Shown here: piece by piece, positions 1-8,812 of the stretch | Layout of the letters: every line of letters starts with the position of its first letter | Numbering within the stretch: the stretch's first letter is position 1 | Origin: CBFIGX01 sp965662265 | GTDB lineage: Bacteria > Bacteroidota > Bacteroidia > Flavobacteriales > UBA7430 | Assembly (NCBI GenBank): GCA_965662265.1 | Contig: CBFIGX010000006.1 | Location: 97,554 to 161,553 of the forward strand | Direction: 5' to 3' | Length of the DNA: 64,000 bases | Translations under genes and position numbers: made by a program | Notes under the pieces: generated by a model | What the model was told of the DNA's origin: nothing | Database searches by the model: none | The model's input: the letters and a program-made list of their open reading frames with translations, nothing else

Positions 1-353
1 GTTTTATTTTGTAGAGTTATTTCTTGTGGTTTTCGATGTATTTTAAGCCCTATTTCTTGTTCTAAATATCCAAAACTCCATAAGTCATGATTTCCGGTAA
101 AAAAATTAATATTTATACCTAGATCGCTGAGTTCTGCAAGTTTACCAAGTAATCTTGTGAATCCTTTAGGTACAGTATATTTCCATTCGTACCAGAAGTC
201 AAATACATCTCCCAATAGATAGAGGTCTGTAGCATCTTTTTTTATGGTGTCAAGCCATGAAATGATAAGTATTTCTCGCTGCTTACTTTTTTCATCGTTT
301 GGGGCGCCAAGATGAAAATCGGAAGCAAAGTATATTTTAGAAACTTTAGTCAT
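1..353 (-). CDS. lpxH: UDP-2,3-diacylglucosamine diphosphatase-like metallophosphoesterase (5' part only)
   Basis: Only the N-terminal 117 or so codons are in the window; the gene runs off the left edge. Reverse-strand translation starts with ATG at 353 and shows three metallophosphoesterase motifs: SDFHLGAP near residue 10, GDVFDFWYEW near residue 45 and GNHDLW near residue 85. These Asp, His and Asn residues bind the two metal ions. The FWYEW context is that of LpxH-type enzymes, which remove UMP from UDP-2,3-diacylglucosamine to give lipid X in lipid A synthesis. Its start overlaps the end of the upstream thioredoxin gene by 8 bases, so the two are probably co-transcribed. The lpxK gene lies a few genes upstream on the same strand. 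The exact LpxH versus LpxG/LpxI-like assignment is an inference from motifs. Confidence 0.85.
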   Translation of the reverse strand, partial: MTKVSKIYFASDFHLGAPNDEKSKQREILIISWLDTIKKDATDLYLLGDVFDFWYEWKYTVPKGFTRLLGKLAELSDLGININFFTGNHDLWSFGYLEQEIGLKIHRKPQEITLQNK

Positions 354-1476
354 TTAGGTATTTAGCTATTGTTTCTTCTAAGATAGGTTGCTCCATGTTT
401 TCACCTAAAATACGGCCATCAGGTGCAATAAGAATAGTAAATGGAATTGATTTAAAAGCATAGGTTGATCTTATACTTGTTTCCCATCCTTTAAGGTCAC
501 TTAATTGAGTCCAATTTAGCCCATCTTCAGATATAGCGTCTAACCAGTCTTGCTTTGGATTTGATTGTTGAGGAGTTCCATCTAGAGAGATGCCAATAAT
601 TTCTAATCCTTTGTTATTGAATTTATTGTGAAGTTCAACTATTTTAGGATTTGCCGCTCTACATGGCTTACACCATGATGCCCAAAAATCTAAAAGGACA
701 AGTTTTCCTTTAAATTCAGAAAATGATACAGCTTTATTATTTGTGTCATTTAGGGTAAAATCTTTAGCAAATGCAAGAGATGTTACTTGGTTGATGAGTC
801 TGGTATGACTGGAATTTGGCCACTTGCTTGTGAAACTATCAGCAACCATTTTATAAGTATCGTAATCATTATATAGGTTAAGTATGTTTTCTCCCTTAAC
901 AGATTGAAATAAAGCAAGAATTGATATTTTGGAATCTATATTATCTTTTATAAATGTTTTTAAATAGTTAGTATGGTCTTCAAATATTGTATTAAACCGT
1001 TCTTGAATCACAATAAAATCTTCCTTTTTTGCCTCTCTCGCTTGTTCATAAATTTCATTTAACTGAATTTCAAACTCAATTAGTTTATCATTGAGTTCTT
1101 TAATTTTTTGAGAACCTAAAGAGCCTTTTACAGTGTAGTTTTTAGCCAAATTTAATCGACTACCATAAATTTCAATATGATCATTTTTTTGGATGAGTAA
1201 GTTTATTCCTTCCCCTTCAGGCGTTCGTAGTAAAAAAAACGAAGCATTATCTATGGTGTTCGCTGTAACAAACTCACCATCTATGGCGTAGAGTGTGTCA
1301 ACTAAGATGAGTGAGTTTGCTTCAATTTTTTCAAATATTAAGGTATCCACTCCTTCAATTTGGCCATATATAGTAAAATCTCCTTCGGGAGTTTTCATCT
1401 TGTTCTTACAAGATGAAAACATGATCAAACAGATAATGAAAGAATTAAAAATGTACTTTATAGTCTTATAGCTCAT
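346..1476 (-). CDS. TlpA-family thioredoxin-like lipoprotein
   Basis: The 376-residue protein has a lipoprotein signal with the lipobox MFSSC (Cys23), so it should be anchored in a membrane and face the periplasm. The N-terminal half (about residues 30-130) resembles the DUF4369 region often fused to Bacteroidota thioredoxins. The middle is helical and Glu/Lys-rich. The C-terminal third is an AhpC/TSA-thioredoxin fold with the redox site WCKPC near residue 268 and a cis-Pro region (SIPFTILIAPDG). It probably reduces or exchanges disulfides of secreted proteins; the partner is unknown. It lies 5 bases downstream of gatB and overlaps the lpxH start. The cysteine-rich giant protein elsewhere in the window would be one plausible type of client, but nothing links them directly. 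Confidence 0.9.
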   Translation of the reverse strand: MSYKTIKYIFNSFIICLIMFSSCKNKMKTPEGDFTIYGQIEGVDTLIFEKIEANSLILVDTLYAIDGEFVTANTIDNASFFLLRTPEGEGINLLIQKNDHIEIYGSRLNLAKNYTVKGSLGSQKIKELNDKLIEFEIQLNEIYEQAREAKKEDFIVIQERFNTIFEDHTNYLKTFIKDNIDSKISILALFQSVKGENILNLYNDYDTYKMVADSFTSKWPNSSHTRLINQVTSLAFAKDFTLNDTNNKAVSFSEFKGKLVLLDFWASWCKPCRAANPKIVELHNKFNNKGLEIIGISLDGTPQQSNPKQDWLDAISEDGLNWTQLSDLKGWETSIRSTYAFKSIPFTILIAPDGRILGENMEQPILEETIAKYLND

Positions 1477-1481
1477 ATTTC

Positions 1482-2936
1482 TTATTTTTCTAACGCCTCT
1501 CTTAAAAGTTTATTTGCCACCTTTGGGTCAGCCTTTCCTTTCGACAGCTTCATAACTTCACCCATAAATAATCCTAGGAGATTTTTGGATCCAGATTTGT
1601 ATGCAATTACCTTATCTGGGTATTTATCTATAGCCTGAGTAATATAATTAGAAAGTGCATCAGTATTTGATTCCTGAATTAATTGATGTTCTGTAGCCAG
1701 TACCCTTGGACTTATATCAACATTTTGAATCATCAAGGGAAATAAATTTTGGTTTGCACTAGAGCTTGCAACAAGCCCATCATTGATAAGTGAAACCATT
1801 TCAGCAATATTCTTAGCTGATATAGGAAACAAGCTTATGTCTATAGCTTTATCATTTAGGTAAGACTTTACAGGACCCATTATGATGTTTGTGAGTATTT
1901 TATACTCCTTGGTGTGGGTAGTTGCTTCTTCGAAGAATAAAGCAATTCCCTTATTATCTATAAGATTTTTAGCATCATAATCAGAGAGTTTATAAACAGA
2001 TGTGTATTTTTCATACAAAGCCTCAGGTAGTTCTGGTAGGTTGCGTTTTACTTGATCAACGTATGTTTGCGTAACTGTTATTGGAGACAAGTCAGGCTCT
2101 GGAAAATAACGGTAATCATGGGCATCTTCTTTAGATCTTAGTATGGTAGTAATGTTTTTGGCTGCGTTGTAGTTACGAGTTTCTTGATCTACAATTCCAC
2201 CTTGCTCATAAATCTCGATTTGTCTTTTAACCTCTAGCTCAATTGCTTTTTGAACATTCTTGATAGAGTTCATGTTTTTCACCTCAACACGATTTCTATA
2301 TTTGGACTCGCCCTTTAGTCTAACAGAGATGTTAGCATCGCACCGCATAGATCCTTCTTCCATGTTTCCGTCACAGATGTCAAGATAGCGTACAAGCTTT
2401 CTAACTTCAGAAACAAAACTGTAGGCTTCTTCTGAAGAACGAATTAGTGGTTCAGAAACAATCTCTAGGAGTGGAACACCAGCACGATTTAAATCTATTA
2501 AAGAGTCAAAGGGGTCGATGTCGTGGATGCTTTTACCTGCATCTTCTTCCATGTGAATCCTTGTAAGTTCAATTTTTTTCTTATCTCCATTTTTGTCTTT
2601 AACATGTATATAGCCACCACTGCATATTGGTGTTTTATCTTGTGTTATTTGATATCCTTTAGGTAAGTCAGCATAGAAATAATTTTTTCTAGCATATTCA
2701 TTACGCTCTCTAATGTTACAGTTTAAAGCTAATCCTAATCGAACTGCATACTCAATAATCTGCTTGTTAGATACAGGTAATGTTCCAGGATGCCCCAAGG
2801 AAATTTGGCTTGTGTTTGTGTTTGGAGCGGATCCATATTTTGTAGAGTCTGCGCAATACGCTTTGCTTAAAGTGTTGAGTTGAACATGAATTTCTAACCC
2901 AACCACAGTTTCATATTTACTGTAGTCTATAGACAT
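1482..2936 (-). CDS. gatB: Aspartyl/glutamyl-tRNA(Asn/Gln) amidotransferase subunit B
   Basis: The 484-residue protein has the usual GatB length and layout. It opens with VGLEIHVQLNT (residues 12-22), followed by the catalytic-domain signatures LGHPGTLPV, GYQITQDKTPIC and SMRCDANISVR. A C-terminal helical GatB/YqeY domain ends in NKLLREALEK. With GatA and GatC it transamidates mischarged Glu-tRNA(Gln) or Asp-tRNA(Asn) in the cytoplasm; gatA and gatC are not in this window. It sits between the secreted propeller gene (55 bases upstream) and the TlpA-like gene (5 bases downstream) on the same strand. The reverse strand upstream carries TATCTTTA, close to the Bacteroidota -7 element, so gatB may have its own promoter. 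Confidence 0.97.
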   Translation of the reverse strand: MSIDYSKYETVVGLEIHVQLNTLSKAYCADSTKYGSAPNTNTSQISLGHPGTLPVSNKQIIEYAVRLGLALNCNIRERNEYARKNYFYADLPKGYQITQDKTPICSGGYIHVKDKNGDKKKIELTRIHMEEDAGKSIHDIDPFDSLIDLNRAGVPLLEIVSEPLIRSSEEAYSFVSEVRKLVRYLDICDGNMEEGSMRCDANISVRLKGESKYRNRVEVKNMNSIKNVQKAIELEVKRQIEIYEQGGIVDQETRNYNAAKNITTILRSKEDAHDYRYFPEPDLSPITVTQTYVDQVKRNLPELPEALYEKYTSVYKLSDYDAKNLIDNKGIALFFEEATTHTKEYKILTNIIMGPVKSYLNDKAIDISLFPISAKNIAEMVSLINDGLVASSSANQNLFPLMIQNVDISPRVLATEHQLIQESNTDALSNYITQAIDKYPDKVIAYKSGSKNLLGLFMGEVMKLSKGKADPKVANKLLREALEK

Positions 2937-2991
2937 ATACCTAAAAAATTAATGGCCTAAAGATACAAAAAGAACTCCTGTGTTCTTAAAG

Positions 2992-4359
2992 TTAGTAGCG
3001 GATAAGTTTTTGGGTGTAGTTTTGTTTGACACCCTGTGCATTTATAAGATATATGCCAGGCTTAACAGACTTTAGGTCGATTTTATTTTCAGATGTGTTA
3101 ATTTCCTTTTTAAGAATTGTTTTTCCATGTAAGTCCATAATTTCAACTAGCAACTCTTTTTCTGGTAAGGGTAGTGCAATATTGATACTTGTATTTGCTG
3201 GATTAGGGTATGTATTAAGTGATTGTTTAGAAGTTTCAGGAATGTTGAAATTACTATTTGAAGCTAAAACATAAAGACCGTACTGCATATCAGATACTAA
3301 AATATTTCCTGAAGGTAAAAATGGATATACGCCCCATGCCCCTCTGTAGGAGGCATGATCATCCTCTAGATAGGTGTAGAAATAACCTACTTTTGTTGGG
3401 TTAGATGGAGAAGAGATGTCGTAGACCTGTAGACCGTCGTGGTATGAAGAAACATAGACAAAATCGCCATGTACAATTTGATTGTGAGGAATCGATGATG
3501 GATGTATTTCAGAGCTGAATGTGGTAGTTTCAGAGATATTGCTTAAATCACTAATATCAAGGACTTTCATGTCATAACCCCAATTTTCATCTGCCATAAT
3601 ATAAGTTTGCATATCTTTTGATGGCCAACCAGAATGATTGTAGCCCTTGTCTGTATATTCTGTAAGTGATCCAATAATACTTGGACTACTCAAATCAGTA
3701 AAATCTACCACATAAAGCCCATCATAGCCATTGTTAATAAACGCTGTATCGTTGTTTACCCACATGTCGTGAGCACCACTACTTGTGCCTGGAACTTCGT
3801 AATCAATAAGATGTGTTGGGTTAGTTGGGTTTTCAATGTCATAAAGGGCTAGAGATGTTGCAGCCCATCCAGAACTTGGTTTTCGTACATTACAGGCATA
3901 CATGATATTCAAAGATTCATCAATAAATATGTTGTGTGATGTCTTGATTAATTCATTTGAATCGTACACAACAGAAATGCTGTCTGGAAGATGGCGTAGA
4001 TCGATGATTTGAAGTGTAGAATTTCCTTCATCGCTTACTGCGTATAAATACCCATTTCTATCATGATAATCTCTGTGGATAATTGCGCCGCCTTGATCAG
4101 CTCCAGGAATAAAATGAATTTCTGAGCTATTAGATGCGTCTGTAACATCAAATATGTGAGTTCCAGCTGTAGATCCAATAACACCATACTCTCTTGAATT
4201 ACTAACAAATCCCCATACTTCGTTATAAGTGTTATCATACATAGATGACCCAATAAGGCTGTCCTCATTCCATTGGAATAATAGCTCGAAATTATCGCCT
4301 GTTTGCGCAGATGTGCTTATGTGAAAAATGAAAATAAAAATAAATAAAAGTTGTTTCAT
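2992..4359 (-). CDS. Secreted choice-of-anchor-B family beta-propeller protein with T9SS sorting domain
   Basis: The 455-residue protein has an N-terminal signal peptide (hydrophobic LLFIFIFIFHIS, likely cut after Ala-Gln). A propeller-like body follows with repeated LVIVD-type blades such as THIFDVTD, LQIIDLRHLP, LYVVDFTDLS and LQVYDISSPS. The last 75 or so residues are a T9SS type A sorting domain, with the usual YPNPA motif, a hydrophobic-polar beta pattern and KPGIYLI near the end. It is therefore expected to cross the outer membrane through the type IX system and be attached to or released from the surface. The family is common in marine Bacteroidota and I know of no settled function. 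It lies 3 bases downstream of lpxK, so it may be co-transcribed with it. Confidence 0.88.
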   Translation of the reverse strand: MKQLLFIFIFIFHISTSAQTGDNFELLFQWNEDSLIGSSMYDNTYNEVWGFVSNSREYGVIGSTAGTHIFDVTDASNSSEIHFIPGADQGGAIIHRDYHDRNGYLYAVSDEGNSTLQIIDLRHLPDSISVVYDSNELIKTSHNIFIDESLNIMYACNVRKPSSGWAATSLALYDIENPTNPTHLIDYEVPGTSSGAHDMWVNNDTAFINNGYDGLYVVDFTDLSSPSIIGSLTEYTDKGYNHSGWPSKDMQTYIMADENWGYDMKVLDISDLSNISETTTFSSEIHPSSIPHNQIVHGDFVYVSSYHDGLQVYDISSPSNPTKVGYFYTYLEDDHASYRGAWGVYPFLPSGNILVSDMQYGLYVLASNSNFNIPETSKQSLNTYPNPANTSINIALPLPEKELLVEIMDLHGKTILKKEINTSENKIDLKSVKPGIYLINAQGVKQNYTQKLIRY

Positions 4360-4362
4360 AGC

Positions 4363-5382
4363 TTATGTTATTATTGATTTAAGTCTTGAGTTAAAGATAG
4401 TTTCTTGTTTTACATCAACAAATTTTATTCCAATAGTCAAACGGTAAATTTGAATGTTGATTTGCGATGGAAATGCAGTGATTTTAAGTCTCATCCAATC
4501 TTTTTCTGTACAAATAATGGCATCATATCCTTCGCTTTTTTGGATCAAGTATTTTACATCATATTTAGTGAAGTTGTGATGGTCTGGAAATGACGCTGCT
4601 TCATAACTGATCCCTTCTTTCTCTAAATAATCGTGGATTGGCTTTGGTTGAGCAATACCTGTAATTAATAAATATTTCATTTTATTGTCTAACTCACAAG
4701 ACTCTTCTTTTTGATTAATTAGACCCTTATAGTTTATGTAGGTGAAGAAAACTTCTGCAGACGAATAGCGTCCAATTTTAGATCGAATTCTATCTTGCTT
4801 TTTTTTGTTTAGAGATTCTGGACACTTACTAATTATAATAATATTTGCTCTTTGAGATCCAGATCTAGACTCTCTTAATCGACCTAGTGGAAGGATGCTG
4901 TCTGAATAAAATAGTTTGGAGAAAGAGCTAACCATAATATTCAAGTCTCTAGCAACATATCTGTGTTGAAATGCATCGTCTAATATTACTATTTCTGGAG
5001 GCTTGTTTTGATTTTCAAGATACTGAAGGGCTTTTTTTCTTTTTGATTCAACAATCATCTTAAAATCATTACCTTCAAATCGACATAACAATTCTAAGGG
5101 CTCATCTCCTAAAATATCAGCATTATGCTTGCCAGTGTCGCCGTCAATCAAGCCTTTGCTTTTTCTTTTGTAGCCTCTACTTATAACAGCTTTATTCTTG
5201 TTGTGAAATTGCTCTAGGAGATATGCCACAAATGGTGTTTTCCCAGTTCCACCTGTACTTAAATTCCCAACACTGATTACTTTTAATTTAGATTTGTAAG
5301 TTGTTATAACTCCCTTGTCAAAAAGAAGGTTTCTCACATCTGTTATAGTTTTGTAAAAAAAAGATAATGACTGTAAAAGCAT
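4363..5382 (-). CDS. lpxK: Tetraacyldisaccharide 4'-kinase
   Basis: This lipid A enzyme phosphorylates the 4' position of the disaccharide precursor at the inner membrane. The Walker A loop STGGTGKT lies at about residues 42-49, counted from the chosen start, and is followed by SRGYKRKSKG and the characteristic DDAFQHR motif. I place the start at ATG 5382, giving 339 residues. The first residues MLLQSLSFFYKTITDVRN then match the membrane-associated LpxK N-terminus. An ATG at 5466 would add 28 residues with no family resemblance and would abut the divergent Nif3 start. The C-terminal part (CTEKDWMRLK) is the usual second lobe. It is the first gene of the leftward run that includes the lpxH-like gene, consistent with shared lipid A function. 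Confidence 0.93.
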   Translation of the reverse strand: MLLQSLSFFYKTITDVRNLLFDKGVITTYKSKLKVISVGNLSTGGTGKTPFVAYLLEQFHNKNKAVISRGYKRKSKGLIDGDTGKHNADILGDEPLELLCRFEGNDFKMIVESKRKKALQYLENQNKPPEIVILDDAFQHRYVARDLNIMVSSFSKLFYSDSILPLGRLRESRSGSQRANIIIISKCPESLNKKKQDRIRSKIGRYSSAEVFFTYINYKGLINQKEESCELDNKMKYLLITGIAQPKPIHDYLEKEGISYEAASFPDHHNFTKYDVKYLIQKSEGYDAIICTEKDWMRLKITAFPSQINIQIYRLTIGIKFVDVKQETIFNSRLKSIIT

Positions 5383-5466
5383 GACCACGTCTTTTAATAA
5401 GTCGAAAATACACAATCTCAGCGTTCTACTATGTAAAAAAATATTATTTTGCTTAAAAATTCTCAT

Positions 5467-6561
5467 ATGTTATTAAAAGACATCTGTAATAGTCTAGAAA
5501 GTTGGGCTCCGCTTTCATACCAAGAATCCTATGATAATAGTGGCTTAATAATTGGAGATAAAACCACAGAAATCAGTGCTGCACTAGTAAGTTTAGATTG
5601 TACTGAAGAGGTTGTAGATGAAGCTATTTCTCTAGGATGCAACTTAATTATTTCTCATCACCCAATTTTATTTAATGGAGTAACTAATTTAACCGGTAAA
5701 ACCTATGTAGAGCGTACGATAGTAAAAGCCATAAAAAATGATATAGCATTATATGCTATTCATACAAACTTAGATAATGTAGTGACTGGTGTTAATGCTA
5801 AAATTAGCCAAAAAATTGGCCTTGTAAATACAAGGATTCTACAGCCAAAGAGTGGTTATCTTAAACAATTGATTTTTTATGTGCCAACCGATGCTAAAGA
5901 AACGGTAACAAATGCGATGTATGAGGCAGGAGCTGGAGCCATAGGAAATTATAGCGAATGTTCTTTTTCGGTCTCTGGGACCGGGAGCTTTAAAGGTTCA
6001 GAGTCGTCTAACCCAAAGATTGGCGCTAAGGGTGTTAGAACAACTTTAAATGAACAAATGGTAGCGCTTATTTTCCCAAGTTCTAAAGAGACTTCAATTT
6101 TAGATGCGATGAAAAATGCGCACCCCTATGAAGAAGTAGCATATCATGTATTTGCAATTGATAATCAAAATGAGCAGATTGGTTCAGGAATGATTGGTGA
6201 GCTTTTAGAAGAAATGAATAGTGTTGAATTTTTAAAATTGCTTAAAAATAAAATGAACACACCATGTATTAGATACACGAAACTTGTGTCAGATAAAATT
6301 AAAAAAGTTGCACTTTGTGGTGGTTCGGGGTCTTTTTTACTAGATTCAGCAAAACGTGCTGGTGCAGATGTTTTTATTACAAGTGATTTTAAATATCATG
6401 ATTTTTTTAATGCAGAAAATGAGATTTTAGTTGCTGATATTGGACATTATGAAAGCGAACAATATACTATAGAGTTAATATCTGATTTTCTTAGAAAAAA
6501 ATTTCCTAAATTTGCAGTTCGTTTGACCAAGGTAAATACCAATCCAATCAACTATTTGTAA
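5467..6561 (+). CDS. Nif3-like dinuclear metal center protein (GTP cyclohydrolase 1 type 2 homolog family)
   Basis: The protein is 364 residues from ATG 5467. An upstream in-frame TTG is less likely because family members begin with a short MxLKDI-type helix. Metal-binding residues are visible in ISHHPILFNG near residue 58, AIHTNLDN near residue 95 and DIGHYESEQ near residue 330. The roughly 110-residue insert between the two halves (YVPTDAKETV to HPYEEVAYHV) is the PII/CutA-like domain present in the long form of the family. Members form hexameric rings with two metals per subunit; the physiological reaction is not firmly known. It is followed after 3 bases by the zinc-ribbon coiled-coil gene, a pairing that is common in Bacteroidota and other phyla. 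Confidence 0.93.
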   Translation: MLLKDICNSLESWAPLSYQESYDNSGLIIGDKTTEISAALVSLDCTEEVVDEAISLGCNLIISHHPILFNGVTNLTGKTYVERTIVKAIKNDIALYAIHTNLDNVVTGVNAKISQKIGLVNTRILQPKSGYLKQLIFYVPTDAKETVTNAMYEAGAGAIGNYSECSFSVSGTGSFKGSESSNPKIGAKGVRTTLNEQMVALIFPSSKETSILDAMKNAHPYEEVAYHVFAIDNQNEQIGSGMIGELLEEMNSVEFLKLLKNKMNTPCIRYTKLVSDKIKKVALCGGSGSFLLDSAKRAGADVFITSDFKYHDFFNAENEILVADIGHYESEQYTIELISDFLRKKFPKFAVRLTKVNTNPINYL

Positions 6562-6564
6562 GAG

Positions 6565-7311
6565 ATGGCAAAAGCAAAACAAGCTACCGTTGAAGAAAAA
6601 TTAGTCGCTTTATACGAGCTACAATCTATAGATACTCAAATCGATAAAATTAAAATTTTACGTGGAGAGCTGCCCTTAGAGGTTCAAGATTTAGAAGATG
6701 AAATTGCAGGACTTCAAACACGTGTTTTTAACATTAAGGAAGAAATTGAGAATTTTGATTCTATAATTAAAGAAAAAGAAGCTATGATATTAGATTCTAA
6801 ATCTTTAATTGGGAAATACGATGAGCAATTAAAAAACATTCGTAACAACAGAGAGTTTGATTCTCTAAATAAGGAAATTGAATTTCAAAACTTAGAAATT
6901 GAATTGTCTGAAAAGAGAATTAAAGAAGCAAAAGCATCAATTGAAGCAAAAACTGAAATTGTATCAGTTGCTGAAGCAAAGCTAGAAGACCGAAAAAATG
7001 ACCTTAAAAGTAAAAATGAAGAGTTAGAGGGGATTATTTCTGAAACGAAGAAAGATGAACAACGATTGTCTAAAGAATCTAAAACTGCCGAAAAAGTAAT
7101 CGATGAGCGCTTATTAAATGCTTATAAGAAATTGCGAGGTTCCGTAAGGAATGGTTTAGCAGTAGTTCCTGTTTTACGAGATGCTTGTGGAGGTTGTTTT
7201 AATAATGTCCCACCACAGAGGCAAATGGATATAGCTGCCCGCAAAAAAGTAATTGTATGTGAACATTGTGGTAGAGTACTGGTCGATAAAACAATGGCTG
7301 GTGCGGAATAA
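6565..7311 (+). CDS. Coiled-coil zinc-ribbon protein (C4-type, DUF164 family)
   Basis: The 248-residue protein has a long Glu/Lys-rich coiled coil from about residue 10 to 185, with strong heptad character and an NNREFD turn near residue 92. A C-terminal zinc ribbon follows with two Cys pairs, CGGC and CEHC. This is the COG1579/DUF164 layout. It is a cytoplasmic protein proposed to bind nucleic acid or the translation machinery, though the function of this copy is not shown by the sequence. The gene starts 3 bases after the Nif3-like gene, so they form a two-gene operon ended by the hairpin at 7331-7356. Confidence 0.92.
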   Translation: MAKAKQATVEEKLVALYELQSIDTQIDKIKILRGELPLEVQDLEDEIAGLQTRVFNIKEEIENFDSIIKEKEAMILDSKSLIGKYDEQLKNIRNNREFDSLNKEIEFQNLEIELSEKRIKEAKASIEAKTEIVSVAEAKLEDRKNDLKSKNEELEGIISETKKDEQRLSKESKTAEKVIDERLLNAYKKLRGSVRNGLAVVPVLRDACGGCFNNVPPQRQMDIAARKKVIVCEHCGRVLVDKTMAGAE

Positions 7312-7330
7312 TAAAAATATATTTCTAAAA

Positions 7331-7360
7331 AAAAGGCTTCCATTTGGAAGCCTTTTTTTT
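7331..7360. terminator. Bidirectional intrinsic terminator
   Basis: A perfect stem of AAAAGGCTTCC with GGAAGCCTTTT, loop of about four bases, is followed by a T run on the plus strand and by an A run (T run on the minus strand) on the other side. It lies between the convergent zinc-ribbon gene (ends 7311) and the FadL-like gene (ends 7359) and can serve both. Confidence 0.85.
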
Positions 7361-8798
7361 AGAATTTAATACCAGCACTTATCATTGCTTGGCGATATTC
7401 CCGTTTAACTGGAAAACTTTGATAATTATATGTCTGATTAGAGTATTCAGAGGTAGAGTTTACAATTGCTAAATCAAAAAAGTAACGCTCTACTTGAATC
7501 CCTAAACCGAAACTCAAAGATTCTCTTTTAGAGTCATCCCCTAAATAAGGGCTCCCGTAATAAGAATAGCCTGCCCTTAAGCTTAATTGAGGATGGAGTC
7601 TATATTCAACGCCTAGTTTTAAATTGTGAGTACTATTAAACAAGAGGCTAATTGAATCATTATCACTGTTAAAATTAGCAAAATCTGACTGCAACATCGA
7701 ATTAGAATAGTCTAAGTACTCATAGTCAGTACTAATAATAGCCTTTTTACTAATAACAAGTGCAAGGCTGTTTATAATTTTAAAAGGCGTTCTTAGACGG
7801 TAATCAAATAGGTTGATAGTTGAGTTAGCTTGATAGCTTTCGCCATTTTCAAAATAGGTATTTATTTCAGTCTGATATTCTTCAGAAATTTCATAGCTAG
7901 TAGGTGTGTGAAGAGCAAATCCATATCGAATATTATCTTCTAATTTATAAATTAAACCTAGTTTAAGGTTTATGCCTGAACCCTTTGAGTGAAGGTGTGA
8001 TTTGTAATTAAACGAATTCATTATGATGTCATCATCTGAATCGTGTACAAAATCTTCTTCAGAGATGTAAGTGTTTTCTGTGTAGTTAAATGTTGGAAAT
8101 CCAATAGTAGCTCCTAGAAATAATTTGTCTTTGTAGGCTGTCCCAAAGCTTATATAAAATTCATTTTTTGAACCAAAAGTATTCTGTCTGTAGGATTGCT
8201 GTTTATTCATGTCACTATTTACAGGAGAAAAGTAGTCTGTTGTAGAGCCAGGAATCGTGTCAATTAAATAAGTGTTGAATGCTAGCAAGTTATTAAATTG
8301 GCCTAGTTCACTTGGGATTGTTCCGTTAGAGTTAGAAACAAAATAGTCTGCTAAGGAGCTAGTATTTTGAGAGGCAATAACACTTGTTTTTGAGTTGTAG
8401 TCATCTAATTTGTTAAATCCAATACTAAAGTTGTATCTATTCCAGTCGCCAACTTGCTCAGGGTCAAAAATGTTAGCAGTAGTGTAGTTTATGTTCGGGA
8501 TATTAATATTAGGATTTTTGCTAAACTGTTTAATTCCGTAGAAAGTAGTATGATTCTCTAGTGTGTTTAAGTTTAGCGTTGATGTGAATTGACCACTAGT
8601 TAATACAGCTATACCCGCAGGGTTGTAGCTAGCTGTCATTCCTGTAGCACCCAGAGCGCCAAATGCTCCACCCATAGCGGTATATCTAGCAGAACCCCAA
8701 AGAGATTCTTTTGAGTATCTAAGCGCATCTGTATGGTTTTGTGCTATAAGCGAAATGTTGAGCGCAATTGTTAAGCTGAAAAGTAGTTTTTTGTGCAT
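7359..8798 (-). CDS. OmpP1/FadL/TodX-type outer membrane transport protein
   Basis: The 479-residue protein has a signal peptide ending near SLIAQ. The N-terminal motif SARYTAMGGAFGALG then TASYNPAGIAV is the plug or hatch signature of the FadL/TodX family in Bacteroidota. The rest is alternating beta-strand sequence rich in aromatic residues, ending in the strand REYRQAMISAGIKF, as expected for a C-terminal barrel strand. It probably forms a 14-strand barrel for uptake of hydrophobic substrates; the substrate cannot be read from the sequence. Upstream on the same strand, 14 bases away, is a small unknown secreted protein, so the pair may be an operon. It terminates in the bidirectional hairpin at 7331-7360. 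Confidence 0.9.
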   Translation of the reverse strand: MHKKLLFSLTIALNISLIAQNHTDALRYSKESLWGSARYTAMGGAFGALGATGMTASYNPAGIAVLTSGQFTSTLNLNTLENHTTFYGIKQFSKNPNINIPNINYTTANIFDPEQVGDWNRYNFSIGFNKLDDYNSKTSVIASQNTSSLADYFVSNSNGTIPSELGQFNNLLAFNTYLIDTIPGSTTDYFSPVNSDMNKQQSYRQNTFGSKNEFYISFGTAYKDKLFLGATIGFPTFNYTENTYISEEDFVHDSDDDIIMNSFNYKSHLHSKGSGINLKLGLIYKLEDNIRYGFALHTPTSYEISEEYQTEINTYFENGESYQANSTINLFDYRLRTPFKIINSLALVISKKAIISTDYEYLDYSNSMLQSDFANFNSDNDSISLLFNSTHNLKLGVEYRLHPQLSLRAGYSYYGSPYLGDDSKRESLSFGLGIQVERYFFDLAIVNSTSEYSNQTYNYQSFPVKREYRQAMISAGIKF

Positions 8799-8812
8799 GG
8801 ATTGGTTGGGAG